A stretch of 64,000 bases of DNA from JAVJSU01 sp040219275 (GCA_040219275.1 JAVJSU010000102.1:124001-188000); one strand, 5' to 3'; positions 50,440 through 59,748 are shown, counted from the first letter of the stretch. Numbers and translations: made by a program. The notes: generated from the letters alone by a model not told the origin.

Positions 50440-52308
50440 ATGACAGATCAAGCGATTGCACCAGCACAAACGGACTCTATTGAGAACGCAATTGATAACT
50501 TGAAAGCACAATTTCCCGGTGTTGTGACTGATGACACCCGTAGCGGCTTTTCAGGGGTGATTGTTGATTCTAAGAAATTGCTCGAAGTCGCGTCTTACGT
50601 GCGTGACCAGCTCGGGTTTGACTATCTTTCTAGCGCAACGGCTGTGGATTATCTGGGTGAAGGTGAATCCGGAAGCGACATGGAGATGGTGTATCATGCC
50701 TATCGCATAAGCGGTGGTGGGGCACTGACATTTAAGGCGCAAACCCCGCGTGATAATGCGGAAATTCCCTCACTAATTGACGTTTGGCCCGGCGTGGACT
50801 TTCAAGAACGTGAGGCATATGACCTGTACGGTATCCGATTCGCCGGTCATCCGAATCTGAAACGCATTTTAATGTGGGATGGCTTTGAAGGTCACCCGAT
50901 GCGTAAAGATTGGCAAGAAGCCTATTACGAAGAAGAACATAAGCCGTTCGGAAGCCGTTGGCCTAAAGGTCACGTTCATCGTGTAGAAGAAATGAACGCT
51001 TATGGTAAGAATGTAAAATATCCTGCTGATTTTGACCTCGGACGTTTGAGCGATACCTCAGAAGCTGAACTCTATGCTGGTTTAGGACTGGGTGTGGATG
51101 TTCAAGAACTGAGTGGCGATAACCTCAGAACAGATCGCCTTGTCGTCAATATGGGTCCACATCATCCAAGTACGCATGGTGTGTTCCGCATGATTATTAC
51201 GTTGGACGGGGAGACCATCGAGACATTAGAACCGGTGATGGGCTACTTGCATCGTAATCATGAGAAAATCGGCGAACGTAACACATTTATTCAAAATATG
51301 CCCTTCACGGATCGCCTTGATTACATTTCTAGCATGGGCAATAACCTCGGTTACGCGCTTGCCGTTGAGCAGTTGATGAGCACGGGTGCGCGTTATGAGC
51401 CGCCGAATTATCGTGTTGAGGTTATTCGTGTTTTGATGACCGAATTGACCCGTATCGTTAACCATCTGTGGTCTCTTGGTTTCCTCTTGAATGATCTCGG
51501 CGCATTCTTCACGCCGATGCTCTATGCTAATAACGAGCGCGAGAAAATCCTCGACTTTTTCGAAGCCGCCGCTGGTTCACGCTTGATGTGCAACTACATG
51601 CGCTTCGGTGGGGTCTTCAAGGATGTGCCAGAACGCATCCGTAGTGTAAAGAATCTTGTGAACGATAAAATTCGTGATTACGATACGATGGAATTCCTCA
51701 CGGAAATCATCAACGAGCGTTTGCCACGCTTTTTGGATGAGTACAATTATTACCTGAGTGAAAATGAAATCGTCAAGTCACGTTGCATCGGGGTAGGTGT
51801 TTTACCGCCGGAAATGGCTGTGGCTTACAGCACCGCCGGTCCATTGCTCCGCGCAAGTGGCGTACCCTATGATGTTCGTCGTGCAGAGCCGTATAGCATT
51901 TATCCTGAATTGGATTTTGATGTTCCAGTCGGGCAAAATGGCGACTTATATGATCGTTTTGTGGTACGTATGCAGGAAATGCGTGAGAGCCTGCGGATAT
52001 TGCGCCAATTATTGCCACGTCTTGAAGAAACAAAAGGCATGAAGGTCACCAGCGATTTCCCCTATGCGGGTCGTGTGCCTGTGGGTGAGTCTTATGGTCG
52101 TGTGGAAAACCCTAAAGGTGAACTTGGCTATTATGTGGTTTCTGCCGGGGACAGCAAGGGGACGCAAAACCCGTGGCGTTATCACGTCCGCGCCCCATCT
52201 TTCATTAACCTGACGGTTTTGGGTCAGATGTGTAAGGGACATAAAGTGGCAGATGTCGTCGCCATTCTGGGTAGTATCGACATTGTTCTTGGTGAAACTG
52301 ATCGCTAA
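50440..52308 (+). CDS. nuoCD: NADH-quinone oxidoreductase fused subunits C and D
   Basis: 622 residues. The NuoC part (to about residue 200) has 'DVWPGVDFQEREAYDLYGIRFAGHPNLKRILM'; the NuoD part starts near residue 225 with 'RLVVNMGPHHPSTHGVFRMI' and contains 'GYLHRNHEKIGE' and 'ESYGRVENPKGELGYYVVS'. NuoD helps form the quinone site. The C-D fusion is known in several lineages. It lies 29 bases after nuoB; nuoI follows after 78 bases. Confidence 0.95.
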   Translation: MTDQAIAPAQTDSIENAIDNLKAQFPGVVTDDTRSGFSGVIVDSKKLLEVASYVRDQLGFDYLSSATAVDYLGEGESGSDMEMVYHAYRISGGGALTFKAQTPRDNAEIPSLIDVWPGVDFQEREAYDLYGIRFAGHPNLKRILMWDGFEGHPMRKDWQEAYYEEEHKPFGSRWPKGHVHRVEEMNAYGKNVKYPADFDLGRLSDTSEAELYAGLGLGVDVQELSGDNLRTDRLVVNMGPHHPSTHGVFRMIITLDGETIETLEPVMGYLHRNHEKIGERNTFIQNMPFTDRLDYISSMGNNLGYALAVEQLMSTGARYEPPNYRVEVIRVLMTELTRIVNHLWSLGFLLNDLGAFFTPMLYANNEREKILDFFEAAAGSRLMCNYMRFGGVFKDVPERIRSVKNLVNDKIRDYDTMEFLTEIINERLPRFLDEYNYYLSENEIVKSRCIGVGVLPPEMAVAYSTAGPLLRASGVPYDVRRAEPYSIYPELDFDVPVGQNGDLYDRFVVRMQEMRESLRILRQLLPRLEETKGMKVTSDFPYAGRVPVGESYGRVENPKGELGYYVVSAGDSKGTQNPWRYHVRAPSFINLTVLGQMCKGHKVADVVAILGSIDIVLGETDR

Positions 52309-52386
52309 GATCGTCTAAATAAGGTAAATACGATTCGGGTAGGGTAGGGAATACATGCTCCCCATCCGGTTGAAAAAGGAGTTGGA

Positions 52387-53154
52387 ATGTACGGACGAGG
52401 CATTTTACGAGGGCTAGGCGTAACGCTGAAGCACTTCGTCAATACATATGTTGATGATCTTCGCTATGGCTTCAAGAAGTATAGCAAAGATAATTTTGAG
52501 ATCCGGCAGGGCATGAAGGCGCAAGGATCGTTCACGGTGCAATATCCCGATGAAAAACTTGCTGTTCCTGAGCGCTTCCGGTTTACGCCGTTTTTGGTGA
52601 CAAATGATCTGGATTCAGAAGAAGACCCCGGCAAGGATTGGTGCACAAGTTGTGGTATCTGTGCGAAGGTTTGTCCACCTCAGTGTATCTGGATTGTTCG
52701 TGGGACTGATCCTGATACGGGTCGTCCTGTACCGGAACCTGAAGCCTTCTATATTGATATTGATATTTGCATGAACTGTGGCTATTGCGCGGAATTCTGC
52801 CCGTTTGATGCGATCAAGATGGATCATAACTATGAAATGGCGAGTTACGATCGTACTACGGCGCATATTCATGATAAGCCAACCCTTCAGCGTGAACTGA
52901 GCTACTGGAAGAAAATCGCCCCGACCACCGCTTACGAAGAGATGGAATTACGTGGTGGTTGGGAACACACCGATGTCATCAAGGCGCGTGCCAAAGCAGA
53001 AAAAGCCACCGCCAAAGCTGAAGCAGAAGCGGCAAAATCTACAACCAGTGACAAATCTGCGGATGTTGATCCTGAAGTCGCAAAAGCTGAACGTCTTGCC
53101 AAGCGTGAGGCGGCACTTGCCCGTAAACGTGAGCGTGAAGAGTCTGGCGAATAG
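52387..53154 (+). CDS. nuoI: NADH-quinone oxidoreductase subunit I
   Basis: 255 residues. Two 4Fe-4S motifs, 'CTSCGICAKVCPPQC' and 'CMNCGYCAEFCPFDAI', carry clusters N6a and N6b. The tail from about residue 195 is a Lys/Ala/Glu-rich helix ending 'KAERLAKREAALARKREREE', unlike typical NuoI but similar to the NuoB tail. Last gene of the cluster; no A, E, F, G, H or J-N subunits lie in the window. Confidence 0.93.
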   Translation: MYGRGILRGLGVTLKHFVNTYVDDLRYGFKKYSKDNFEIRQGMKAQGSFTVQYPDEKLAVPERFRFTPFLVTNDLDSEEDPGKDWCTSCGICAKVCPPQCIWIVRGTDPDTGRPVPEPEAFYIDIDICMNCGYCAEFCPFDAIKMDHNYEMASYDRTTAHIHDKPTLQRELSYWKKIAPTTAYEEMELRGGWEHTDVIKARAKAEKATAKAEAEAAKSTTSDKSADVDPEVAKAERLAKREAALARKREREESGE

Positions 53155-53180
53155 ATAACCGCAAGTGTTAGTATTTAATT

Positions 53181-53208
53181 GACCTGACAATTTGTCGGGT
53201 CTTTTTTT
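53181..53208 (+). terminator. Terminator after nuoI
   Basis: A nine-base stem with one G-U pair (GACCTGACA with TGTCGGGTC), a short loop and seven T. Ends the iscX-nuo cluster. Confidence 0.9.
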
Positions 53209-53290
53209 GTTTACAGGTAAGTTGATTGTGTATGTAAGGCTTTTGTTTTAAGAAAAGTGTGATGTGTCTAATCAAATCTAATAACGAGCA

Positions 53291-53317
53291 TTGAATTTTG
53301 CTGATATGCGTTATAAT
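53291..53317 (+). promoter_or_regulatory. Possible promoter of the Mrp/ApbC gene
   Basis: TTGAAT (53291-53296), a short 15-base spacer and a perfect TATAAT (53312-53317), 33 bases before the ATG. The spacer is below the optimum. Confidence 0.4.
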
Positions 53318-53349
53318 TATTCTGTGATGTCAGCAAATTAGGAGATAAC

Positions 53350-54405
53350 ATGACAAATTTAGAAGATCAAATCATGACGGCACTAAGCACTGTCATTGAA
53401 CCCGAATTGCACAAAGATATTGTGTCTTTGAATATGGTGCGTGATCTCTCTGTTGAGAACGACACGGCAAAGTTCACTATCGTTCTTACGACTCCGGCAT
53501 GTCCGTTGAAAAATGTATTCGTTGACCGTTGTAACGAAGCCGTGGTTGGTAAAGTGAATGGTATCGAGAAATTAGACATTAAATGGGATGCACAGGTGCC
53601 GACGGATCGACGGATTGGTGGAAATCTAAATGTCCCAATCCGTAGTATTATCGCGGTGTCCAGCGGTAAGGGTGGGGTAGGGAAGAGTACCGTCTCCACG
53701 AATCTTGCGGTTGCACTTGCTGAAGCGGGCGCTAAGGTGGGTTTGATTGATGCAGATATCTTGAATCCAAATGTCCCGCAAATGATGGGGTTGAGCACGG
53801 GTCGCCCGAAGGTCGTTAATAACAAGATGATCCCGATTGAGGCGTATGGGGTGAAGTTAATGAGTACCGGCTTTTTAACCCAGCCTGATAAGCCGATGAT
53901 TATGCGTGGTCCGATGCTTCATAGCGCAATTCGTCAATTCTTCACCGATGTGGAGTGGGGTGAGACTCTCGATTACATGATCGTTGATTTGCCTCCGGGA
54001 ACAGGTGATGCGCCTCTGTCGCTAGCACAGTCTTTCCCGTTAGCAGGGACGATAATTGTTACCCAACCGCAGGAAGTGGCTGTATCCGATGCTTTGCGTA
54101 GTATCGCTATGTTTGAGCAGTTGAACGTGCCGATTATCGGGGTTGTGGAAAACATGGCGGGTGATTTCTTCGGTGAGGGTGGCGGAGAGAAATTGGCGAA
54201 AGATCGCGATGTGCCTTTCCTCGGTCGTATTCCGTTAGAGGCAGAAGTGCGTAAAGGTGGCGATTATGGTCGTCCGGTAATCGCGCATTTGCCGGATAGC
54301 CCGGCTGGGCAGGCATTTACGCAATTGTCTCGCGCCATCGCCGCACGGGTTAGCGTCTTAATGCTACAAAGTGCTGATGTCATTCCACTGAATGTCATTG
54401 GCTAA
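53350..54405 (+). CDS. apbC: Mrp/NBP35 family ATPase (ApbC), Fe-S carrier
   Basis: 351 residues. An N-terminal MIP18/DUF59 domain (to about residue 85) precedes the deviant Walker P-loop ATPase 'VSSGKGGVGKSTVSTNLAVAL'. Later motifs are 'DLPPGTGDAPLSLAQ' and 'GVVENMAG'. The usual C-x2-C of Mrp proteins is not evident in the C-terminal part: the region around 'GDFFGEGGGEKLAKD' has no cysteine pair, unlike the typical 'F.CP.CG'. That would alter or weaken cluster binding. It may still insert Fe-S clusters into proteins such as the complex I subunits encoded upstream. Confidence 0.9.
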   Translation: MTNLEDQIMTALSTVIEPELHKDIVSLNMVRDLSVENDTAKFTIVLTTPACPLKNVFVDRCNEAVVGKVNGIEKLDIKWDAQVPTDRRIGGNLNVPIRSIIAVSSGKGGVGKSTVSTNLAVALAEAGAKVGLIDADILNPNVPQMMGLSTGRPKVVNNKMIPIEAYGVKLMSTGFLTQPDKPMIMRGPMLHSAIRQFFTDVEWGETLDYMIVDLPPGTGDAPLSLAQSFPLAGTIIVTQPQEVAVSDALRSIAMFEQLNVPIIGVVENMAGDFFGEGGGEKLAKDRDVPFLGRIPLEAEVRKGGDYGRPVIAHLPDSPAGQAFTQLSRAIAARVSVLMLQSADVIPLNVIG

Positions 54406-54424
54406 TCAAAATAAGTACAACTCT

Positions 54425-54453
54425 AAAACACCACCTAACGCAGGTGGTGTTTT
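54425..54453. terminator. Bidirectional terminator after apbC
   Basis: A perfect 12-base stem (AAAACACCACCT with AGGTGGTGTTTT), five-base loop and T-rich tail. It is A-rich before and T-rich after, so it works for both the plus-strand ATPase gene and the minus-strand membrane gene. Confidence 0.9.
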
Positions 54454-54457
54454 TGTT

Positions 54458-54751
54458 TTAGTCATCCATGCCAAGCACTTGAATTTCGTCGCTTGAGCCA
54501 ACTGGATTGTAGCGCCCGATCAATACCCAGAAAACAAAATTTAATAGCAGGGCAATGCCGAGCGCAGTGATACCTTCCGAATCGAGGTCACGATAGACAA
54601 TCCAATTACGAATTAAAATTGCGGGAACGAAAAGCAGGAGCAAAACAGTTAAGCGTTTCTTGCTTTCCGTTCGCTGGTATACGAAAACAAGAAATGTCAT
54701 TACAACACTAAAAAGTAGCAGATATTGCGCGTTCATAATTTTCTTCAACAT
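54458..54751 (-). CDS. Small membrane protein, three predicted helices
   Basis: 97 residues with hydrophobic stretches at about 8-25, 35-52 and 62-82, a basic loop 'YQRTESKKR' after the first helix and an acidic C-terminus. I do not recognise the family. The start could also be the ATG five codons later. It converges on apbC and diverges from the ABC operon. Confidence 0.55.
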   Translation of the reverse strand: MLKKIMNAQYLLLFSVVMTFLVFVYQRTESKKRLTVLLLLFVPAILIRNWIVYRDLDSEGITALGIALLLNFVFWVLIGRYNPVGSSDEIQVLGMDD

Positions 54752-54898
54752 TCATTTTAGCCATTGTCATTTATCATAGCACAGCGCGTTCGCACTTTCA
54801 TGAATAAACATACAGAAGAATGTGTATTTTCTGTGGGATGTTCGTAACTTATACAATGTCGATTCATCAGTTACAATGAAAATTGGAGCGAATATACA

Positions 54899-54917
54899 CC
54901 AAAAAGCAACTTTTTGG
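54899..54917. repeat. Hairpin in the 5' region of the ABC operon
   Basis: CCAAAAAG and CTTTTTGG form an eight-base stem with a three-base loop, flanked by a second possible pairing (GAATA near 54890 with TATTC near 54930). It lies 59 bases before the ATG. It may be a 5' UTR structure. Confidence 0.4.
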
Positions 54918-54975
54918 GTTGGTTCGCGTATTCAATATGTAGATCAAATTTCAATAAAGAAACGGTGGGGATTTT

Positions 54976-55728
54976 ATGGCAGAGCCTTTCATTCAAGTTC
55001 GGAATCTCACTAAGACGTATGATACGCCTGCGGGACCGCTCAATGTTCTGCGAGGTATTGACCTTACGATTGAGAAGGGTGATTTCGTTGCACTAGTTGG
55101 TCCATCGGGGAGCGGTAAAACAACATTTCTCAATATGTTGACCGCAATTGACACACCCACGGGCGGTGAAGTCATCGTGGATGGAATTAATGTCACGCGG
55201 GCGCGTCAAAGTCAGTTAACCCGTTGGCGGGCGCGCAATATCGGCATTATCTTTCAATTTTTTCAATTGCTTCCAACGCTTTCAGTGCTGAATAACATCG
55301 TCGCACCGATGGATTTGGCGCGTGTTTATAAGGGCGGAGAAAGAAAGCAAAAGGCGCTTGATCTGCTTGATAACTTTGGCATTCAAGATCAAGCACATAA
55401 AACGCCAGATATGCTTTCCGGTGGTCAGCAACAACGTGTGGCAATTGCCCGTGCGCTAGCAAACAGTCCGTCACTGATTATCGGTGATGAGCCTACCGGT
55501 AATTTGGATCGGATGAGCGCAACCAATGTCTTTGAAATTTTCGAGGCGCTCGCTGAAGCAGGTGCAACTGTACTGATTATTACGCATGATCGTGAACTGG
55601 TTCAGCGGGTTCCGAAAATCCTTGAGCTAAACGATGGCATGATCGGACACACGACTTTAGAAGCCGCCGCCGCCCGCCGTACTCAGGAATTGACTGCTAT
55701 TCGCACCAAGCGTCAAACACAGACCTAA
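54976..55728 (+). CDS. ABC transporter ATP-binding protein (LolD/MacB type)
   Basis: 250 residues. Walker A 'GPSGSGKTT', Q-loop in 'IIFQFFQLLPTLSVLNN', signature 'LSGGQQQRVAIARAL', Walker B 'LIIGDEPTGNLD' and H-loop 'ITHDREL' are complete. The 'FQFFQLLPTLS' stretch is typical of the MacB/LolD/FtsE group, which work with FtsX-like permeases by mechanotransmission. First of three genes; 35 bases separate it from the permease gene. Confidence 0.93.
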   Translation: MAEPFIQVRNLTKTYDTPAGPLNVLRGIDLTIEKGDFVALVGPSGSGKTTFLNMLTAIDTPTGGEVIVDGINVTRARQSQLTRWRARNIGIIFQFFQLLPTLSVLNNIVAPMDLARVYKGGERKQKALDLLDNFGIQDQAHKTPDMLSGGQQQRVAIARALANSPSLIIGDEPTGNLDRMSATNVFEIFEALAEAGATVLIITHDRELVQRVPKILELNDGMIGHTTLEAAAARRTQELTAIRTKRQTQT

Positions 55729-55763
55729 TTTACATTCCAGCATCCTAACAATTCGGAGGGATA

Positions 55764-58586
55764 ATGTTTAAAACTCGCGTTCGTAAAATCATAGGTGATG
55801 TTCTTGCTCGCAAAGGACGTACCTTTCTTGTATCAGCGGCGATCTTCATTGGCGTACTCGGCACGATTGCCCTGTTTTCGCTCAGTGATATTATCGTCGG
55901 TCAGTTGAGAGAAGACCTCAAAGAAGACGAACTCTCAATGTACGATGTTTTTGTCACCGTAAACGTTGGTACTGAGCTTGATGATGCCGCTTATTTGAAC
56001 CAGATGAGCGAAGTCGAAGGCGTAACAGATACAATGGGATTTATTCAGGCAACTGGATATTTCAACTTCAATGTTGATGATCCAGAAGACTTTGATCAGA
56101 TTACGATTAATGCTTATACAGCGCCTTATGAACCCCGTCTGCCGATCACACCGATGCGTCTTGTTGAAGGTGAATATCCGGTTGATGGTGCAAATCAAAT
56201 TGTGATTGAACAGCGCATGGCAGATCGTTATGACCTTTCCGTTGGTGATGAAGTCACTTTACGCATATTGAGTGCATCCAGAGATGAATCACTCAACGGT
56301 GCAATCGCCACAATAGAAATGTGGACAGTGACGGGTATTGTGTTCCATCCGTATTCGATTGCGCCGAACGCTAGCGCGTATACAAGCGTTGCCGATGGCA
56401 AATACATCACGGGTTCAACAGGGTTGACGGGCTTTTCAGCACGTTTTATTGACTTTGCAACTGCTGAAGCGCAATCAGACACCCTATCTGAATTGATTGC
56501 AAACGATACGCCCTACAATCCGGTGTTTTCGCAAGTGCAAGACCCGGAACAGAATCAACTCATTGTATCTGCCCAAACACTTGCCGGCACAATGAGCTTT
56601 CTGGCACTCATCGCGTTGATCGTTTCCGGCTTTCTCGTCATCAACGTGATTAGTTCTATCGTCATCGAACAAAAACGACAGATCGGAGTGATGAAGTCCA
56701 TCGGTGCGAGCCGTTGGGATAATTTCTTCATGTATTGCGGTATTGCCTTCGCTTATGGTTTAATCGCCGTGATACCAGCAGTGCCGCTGGGCATTTGGGC
56801 AGGGAACGCCGCGTCACAAGCACTTGCCCCGACGTTAAATACACTTCTGGAAGGTTTCCAGTTCTCCCCCGGTTCTGTGATTGCTGGTGTACTGGTGGGG
56901 TTGTTAATCCCTGTTCTGGCGGCGATTATTCCGGTGTATTTTGGCACACGCGTCAAGATTCTTGATGCGATGACCGATCTCGGCATTGATGCGAATTATG
57001 GGACGGGTCCGATTGCGCGTTTGATTAGCATTTTGCCTGTGCCGATCACCATTCGTCAGGGCTTTAGCAACGTTAGCCTCAAGAAAAGCCGGTTGTTTTT
57101 TACGGTGGTAACGCTCTCGATTGCGGCGGGCGCGTTCATGGGGATTTTCTCGGTGTTTAGTTCGCTAACGAGCGGAATCAACGTTTTTCTGGATACGTTC
57201 AATGTTGAAGTCGCAGTTAGCCCATTGGAAGGACGCGATCCTGACGAAATTATCGGCATCTTGCGCGATAATTATCAGAGTGAAGATAACAATCTAATCA
57301 TGACGATTGAGGCGGGCGTAAACACCCAAGTGCAATTTGAAGGTTATGATCCGCCTGTAGCCGCCGGTGGTCCTCCAGGAATTCTGGTATACGGTTATGA
57401 CGTAAATAGCGAATCACCTGCGTTTAGCTTTACGGTGGATGAGGGCGAACCGCTCACAGAAGCTAATTCTGATACCGGGATCATATTCTCCAGCTTATTG
57501 GCAACAAATATGGATAAATCCATCGGTGATTCAGTCATTTTGAAAGTGCCGGGCAATTCCGTTGAACTCACCATTATCGGCATTTCGGAATTTCCACTTG
57601 AGCAAGTGTGGATGGACTGGCATACCATCGCAAGTGTTGCCGGTTATACAGTGGGTGCTCCTACGCCAAACGAATATCTGACTCAGGTTACAATTGCTGG
57701 TTTCGAAGGTAGTGATCCTGACGGTGTGACTGTGCTTGGCTTGAATACACAATTCGCTGACTTCATCCCATTTTCTGAGGGTGAATTCTTCACACCGGGA
57801 GAGTCGGGGATCATTGTCAACAATAGTCTTGCTGAAAGTGGAGGATATGCGGTAGGTGATGAACTGGAAGTCACCGCCGCAAACGGTGAAACAGTCACAT
57901 TATCTATAACGGGTATATTCGAACTGCCTGCCCAGTTTGCTAGTGAGGATATTCCGGAAAATGTTGCCGGTATGTACTGGGAAGACCTTGCGAATTTAGA
58001 AGGGTTGCCACTTGATGGTGAACCATTGCCACAGGGCTATTTCCTGACCTCTACATATGAAGAGCCAACCATAGATCAATTGAATGACTTGATAGACGAT
58101 ATCAACAATACCATGCTCAACAATGGTATTACGGTTGCTACGTTTAACTTCGTAGAACTCACAGAGCAGATTAGTCAGGGCTTTGTCATCATTCAAGTGG
58201 TTTTGCAAATGGTCGCGGCGCTAATCGCACTGGTTGGGGCGCTTGGCTTGCTGACCACACTTTCGATGAGCGTGTTTGAACGCCAGAAGGAAATCGGTGT
58301 GATGCGGTCGATTGGGGCAAGTTCTTCGACGGTAGTTTCACAATTCTTGACTGAAGGTCTTGTCGTCGGTTTGATCTCCTGGCTGATCGGAATTCCGATT
58401 GGTGTGATTATCATGTTGCTTCTACTTACAGTCACGGGATTTATTGAGACTTTCCCGCCTAGTTTCCCGGTTTCGGCTGTGATCTTCGGGTTTGTGGGCA
58501 TCATGGTCATTACGATGATCGCTAGTATCTGGCCCTCACTTTCTGCCGCACGCCGCACTGTATCTGATATTCTGCGTTACCAATAG
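55764..58586 (+). CDS. ABC transporter permease, FtsX/MacB type with two permease units
   Basis: 940 residues. One N-terminal helix (about 20-45) is followed by an extracytoplasmic MacB-like domain, then three helices of an FtsX core (about 270-400, 'IVIEQKRQIGVMKSIGASRWDNFFM'). A second helix-domain-FtsX set ends at the C-terminus ('SVFERQKEIGVMRSIGASSSTVVSQ'). The two halves are tandem copies, so one polypeptide forms the whole permease pair. Such proteins extract or move lipids, peptides or proteins at the outer face. Flanked on both sides by ATPase genes. Confidence 0.9.
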   Translation: MFKTRVRKIIGDVLARKGRTFLVSAAIFIGVLGTIALFSLSDIIVGQLREDLKEDELSMYDVFVTVNVGTELDDAAYLNQMSEVEGVTDTMGFIQATGYFNFNVDDPEDFDQITINAYTAPYEPRLPITPMRLVEGEYPVDGANQIVIEQRMADRYDLSVGDEVTLRILSASRDESLNGAIATIEMWTVTGIVFHPYSIAPNASAYTSVADGKYITGSTGLTGFSARFIDFATAEAQSDTLSELIANDTPYNPVFSQVQDPEQNQLIVSAQTLAGTMSFLALIALIVSGFLVINVISSIVIEQKRQIGVMKSIGASRWDNFFMYCGIAFAYGLIAVIPAVPLGIWAGNAASQALAPTLNTLLEGFQFSPGSVIAGVLVGLLIPVLAAIIPVYFGTRVKILDAMTDLGIDANYGTGPIARLISILPVPITIRQGFSNVSLKKSRLFFTVVTLSIAAGAFMGIFSVFSSLTSGINVFLDTFNVEVAVSPLEGRDPDEIIGILRDNYQSEDNNLIMTIEAGVNTQVQFEGYDPPVAAGGPPGILVYGYDVNSESPAFSFTVDEGEPLTEANSDTGIIFSSLLATNMDKSIGDSVILKVPGNSVELTIIGISEFPLEQVWMDWHTIASVAGYTVGAPTPNEYLTQVTIAGFEGSDPDGVTVLGLNTQFADFIPFSEGEFFTPGESGIIVNNSLAESGGYAVGDELEVTAANGETVTLSITGIFELPAQFASEDIPENVAGMYWEDLANLEGLPLDGEPLPQGYFLTSTYEEPTIDQLNDLIDDINNTMLNNGITVATFNFVELTEQISQGFVIIQVVLQMVAALIALVGALGLLTTLSMSVFERQKEIGVMRSIGASSSTVVSQFLTEGLVVGLISWLIGIPIGVIIMLLLLTVTGFIETFPPSFPVSAVIFGFVGIMVITMIASIWPSLSAARRTVSDILRYQ

Positions 58587-58600
58587 GGATGAAAGACACT

Positions 58601-59320
58601 ATGACTGAGAACGGAAAATCGTTAATCTCATTAGAAAGCGTAAAAAAGGTTTACCGCACGAAAGCGGGACCTCTGGAAGCCCTGAAAGGGGTGGACTTGC
58701 AAGTTGGCGAGGGTGAATTTGTCGCCATAGTAGGTCCATCTGGAAGTGGCAAGAGCACGTTGATCAATATGGTCACCGGAATAGACCGTCCGAGTTCGGG
58801 CGAAGTATATGTTGGTGGGCAACGTCTAACGAAAATGAGCGAGAATCAAGTCGCTAAATGGCGCGGACGCAACGTAGGGGTTGTGTTTCAGTTCTTTCAG
58901 CTATTGCCGACGCTGACGGTGCTTGAAAATGTGATGATGCCTATGAATTACGTCGGGACATATCGCGGGAAACGACGTGAACGTGCGTTGGAGATGTTGG
59001 AGATGGTAAACTTGCCGGATGTGATGAACAAGTATCCGAGCCAAATCTCCGGCGGTCAGCAACAACGTGCGGCTATTGCCCGTGCGCTTGTGAACGATCC
59101 GCAGTTGATTGTGGGGGATGAGCCGACAGGTAACCTTGATTCAGTTTCCGCAGGCATTGTTTTCGGATTGTTCGAGGAATTGGTGGAGCAGGGCAAGACG
59201 ATTATTATGGTGACACATGATAAAGACCTTGCCGGACTTATCCCCAGAATTGAGGAAGTGCGCGATGGACGGTTGGTTGCCGCTGAGGAGATTGATAAAC
59301 GGTTGGTCGCAGACCGTTAA
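58601..59320 (+). CDS. Second ABC transporter ATP-binding protein (LolD/MacB type)
   Basis: 239 residues from the ATG at 58601, which has GGGATGA about eight bases upstream; an ATG at 58589 would add four residues. Walker A 'GPSGSGKST', signature 'ISGGQQQRAAIARAL', Walker B 'LIVGDEPTGNLD' and H-loop 'VTHDKDL' are intact. It resembles the first ATPase closely (shared 'FQFFQLLPTL'). With a permease that is itself a tandem duplication, the two ATPases may form a heterodimer. Confidence 0.93.
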   Translation: MTENGKSLISLESVKKVYRTKAGPLEALKGVDLQVGEGEFVAIVGPSGSGKSTLINMVTGIDRPSSGEVYVGGQRLTKMSENQVAKWRGRNVGVVFQFFQLLPTLTVLENVMMPMNYVGTYRGKRRERALEMLEMVNLPDVMNKYPSQISGGQQQRAAIARALVNDPQLIVGDEPTGNLDSVSAGIVFGLFEELVEQGKTIIMVTHDKDLAGLIPRIEEVRDGRLVAAEEIDKRLVADR

Positions 59321-59362
59321 TGAATGATATGCTTATGATATAGCAGAAGAATGGGGAGACTC

Positions 59363-59698
59363 ATGGAAATTTCTGAGCGAGAAGCAAATGGCGTGAGTAC
59401 GTTTCATGTAGAAGGGCGTGTTGATACAGAAGGCTCGGTTGATCTGGATTTAGCCCTGCAAGCGGCTGTGGCTGACGGGAAACACAAGTTGATTCTTGAT
59501 CTAGCTGGCGTATCTTACATCAGTAGCGCAGGGTTAAGAATTCTTGCGGATATATTGACCCAGAACAAGGCAAACGGCGGCGATCTCAAACTTGCCAGCG
59601 TATCTCGTAAAGTGTTACGTGTGTTACAGATCATTGGGTTCACGAACTTTTTTAATCTATATGATACTGTAGAGCAAGCACAAAGCGCCTTCGAATAA
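59363..59698 (+). CDS. STAS domain anti-sigma factor antagonist (RsbV/SpoIIAA type)
   Basis: 111 residues from the ATG at 59363, which has GGGGAG just upstream; an in-frame ATG at 59351 lacks one. The fold 'VSTFHVEGRVDTEGS' and 'LDLAGVSYISSAGLRILADI' includes the serine pair at which SpoIIAA-like proteins are phosphorylated. Phosphorylation by an RsbW-type kinase and removal by a PP2C phosphatase control partner release. Both activities are encoded in the next gene. No sigma factor is adjacent. Confidence 0.92.
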   Translation: MEISEREANGVSTFHVEGRVDTEGSVDLDLALQAAVADGKHKLILDLAGVSYISSAGLRILADILTQNKANGGDLKLASVSRKVLRVLQIIGFTNFFNLYDTVEQAQSAFE

Positions 59699-59711
59699 AG
59701 GTACAATCCAT

Positions 59712-59748
59712 AAGACCGTACGCACTTTTCTGCGTACGGTCTTGTTTT
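59712..59748 (+). terminator. Terminator after the STAS gene
   Basis: Perfect 13-base arms with a six-base loop, followed by GTTTTG. The T-run is interrupted, and the next gene starts 11 bases later, so it may be a partial terminator that lowers expression of the following gene. Confidence 0.7.
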
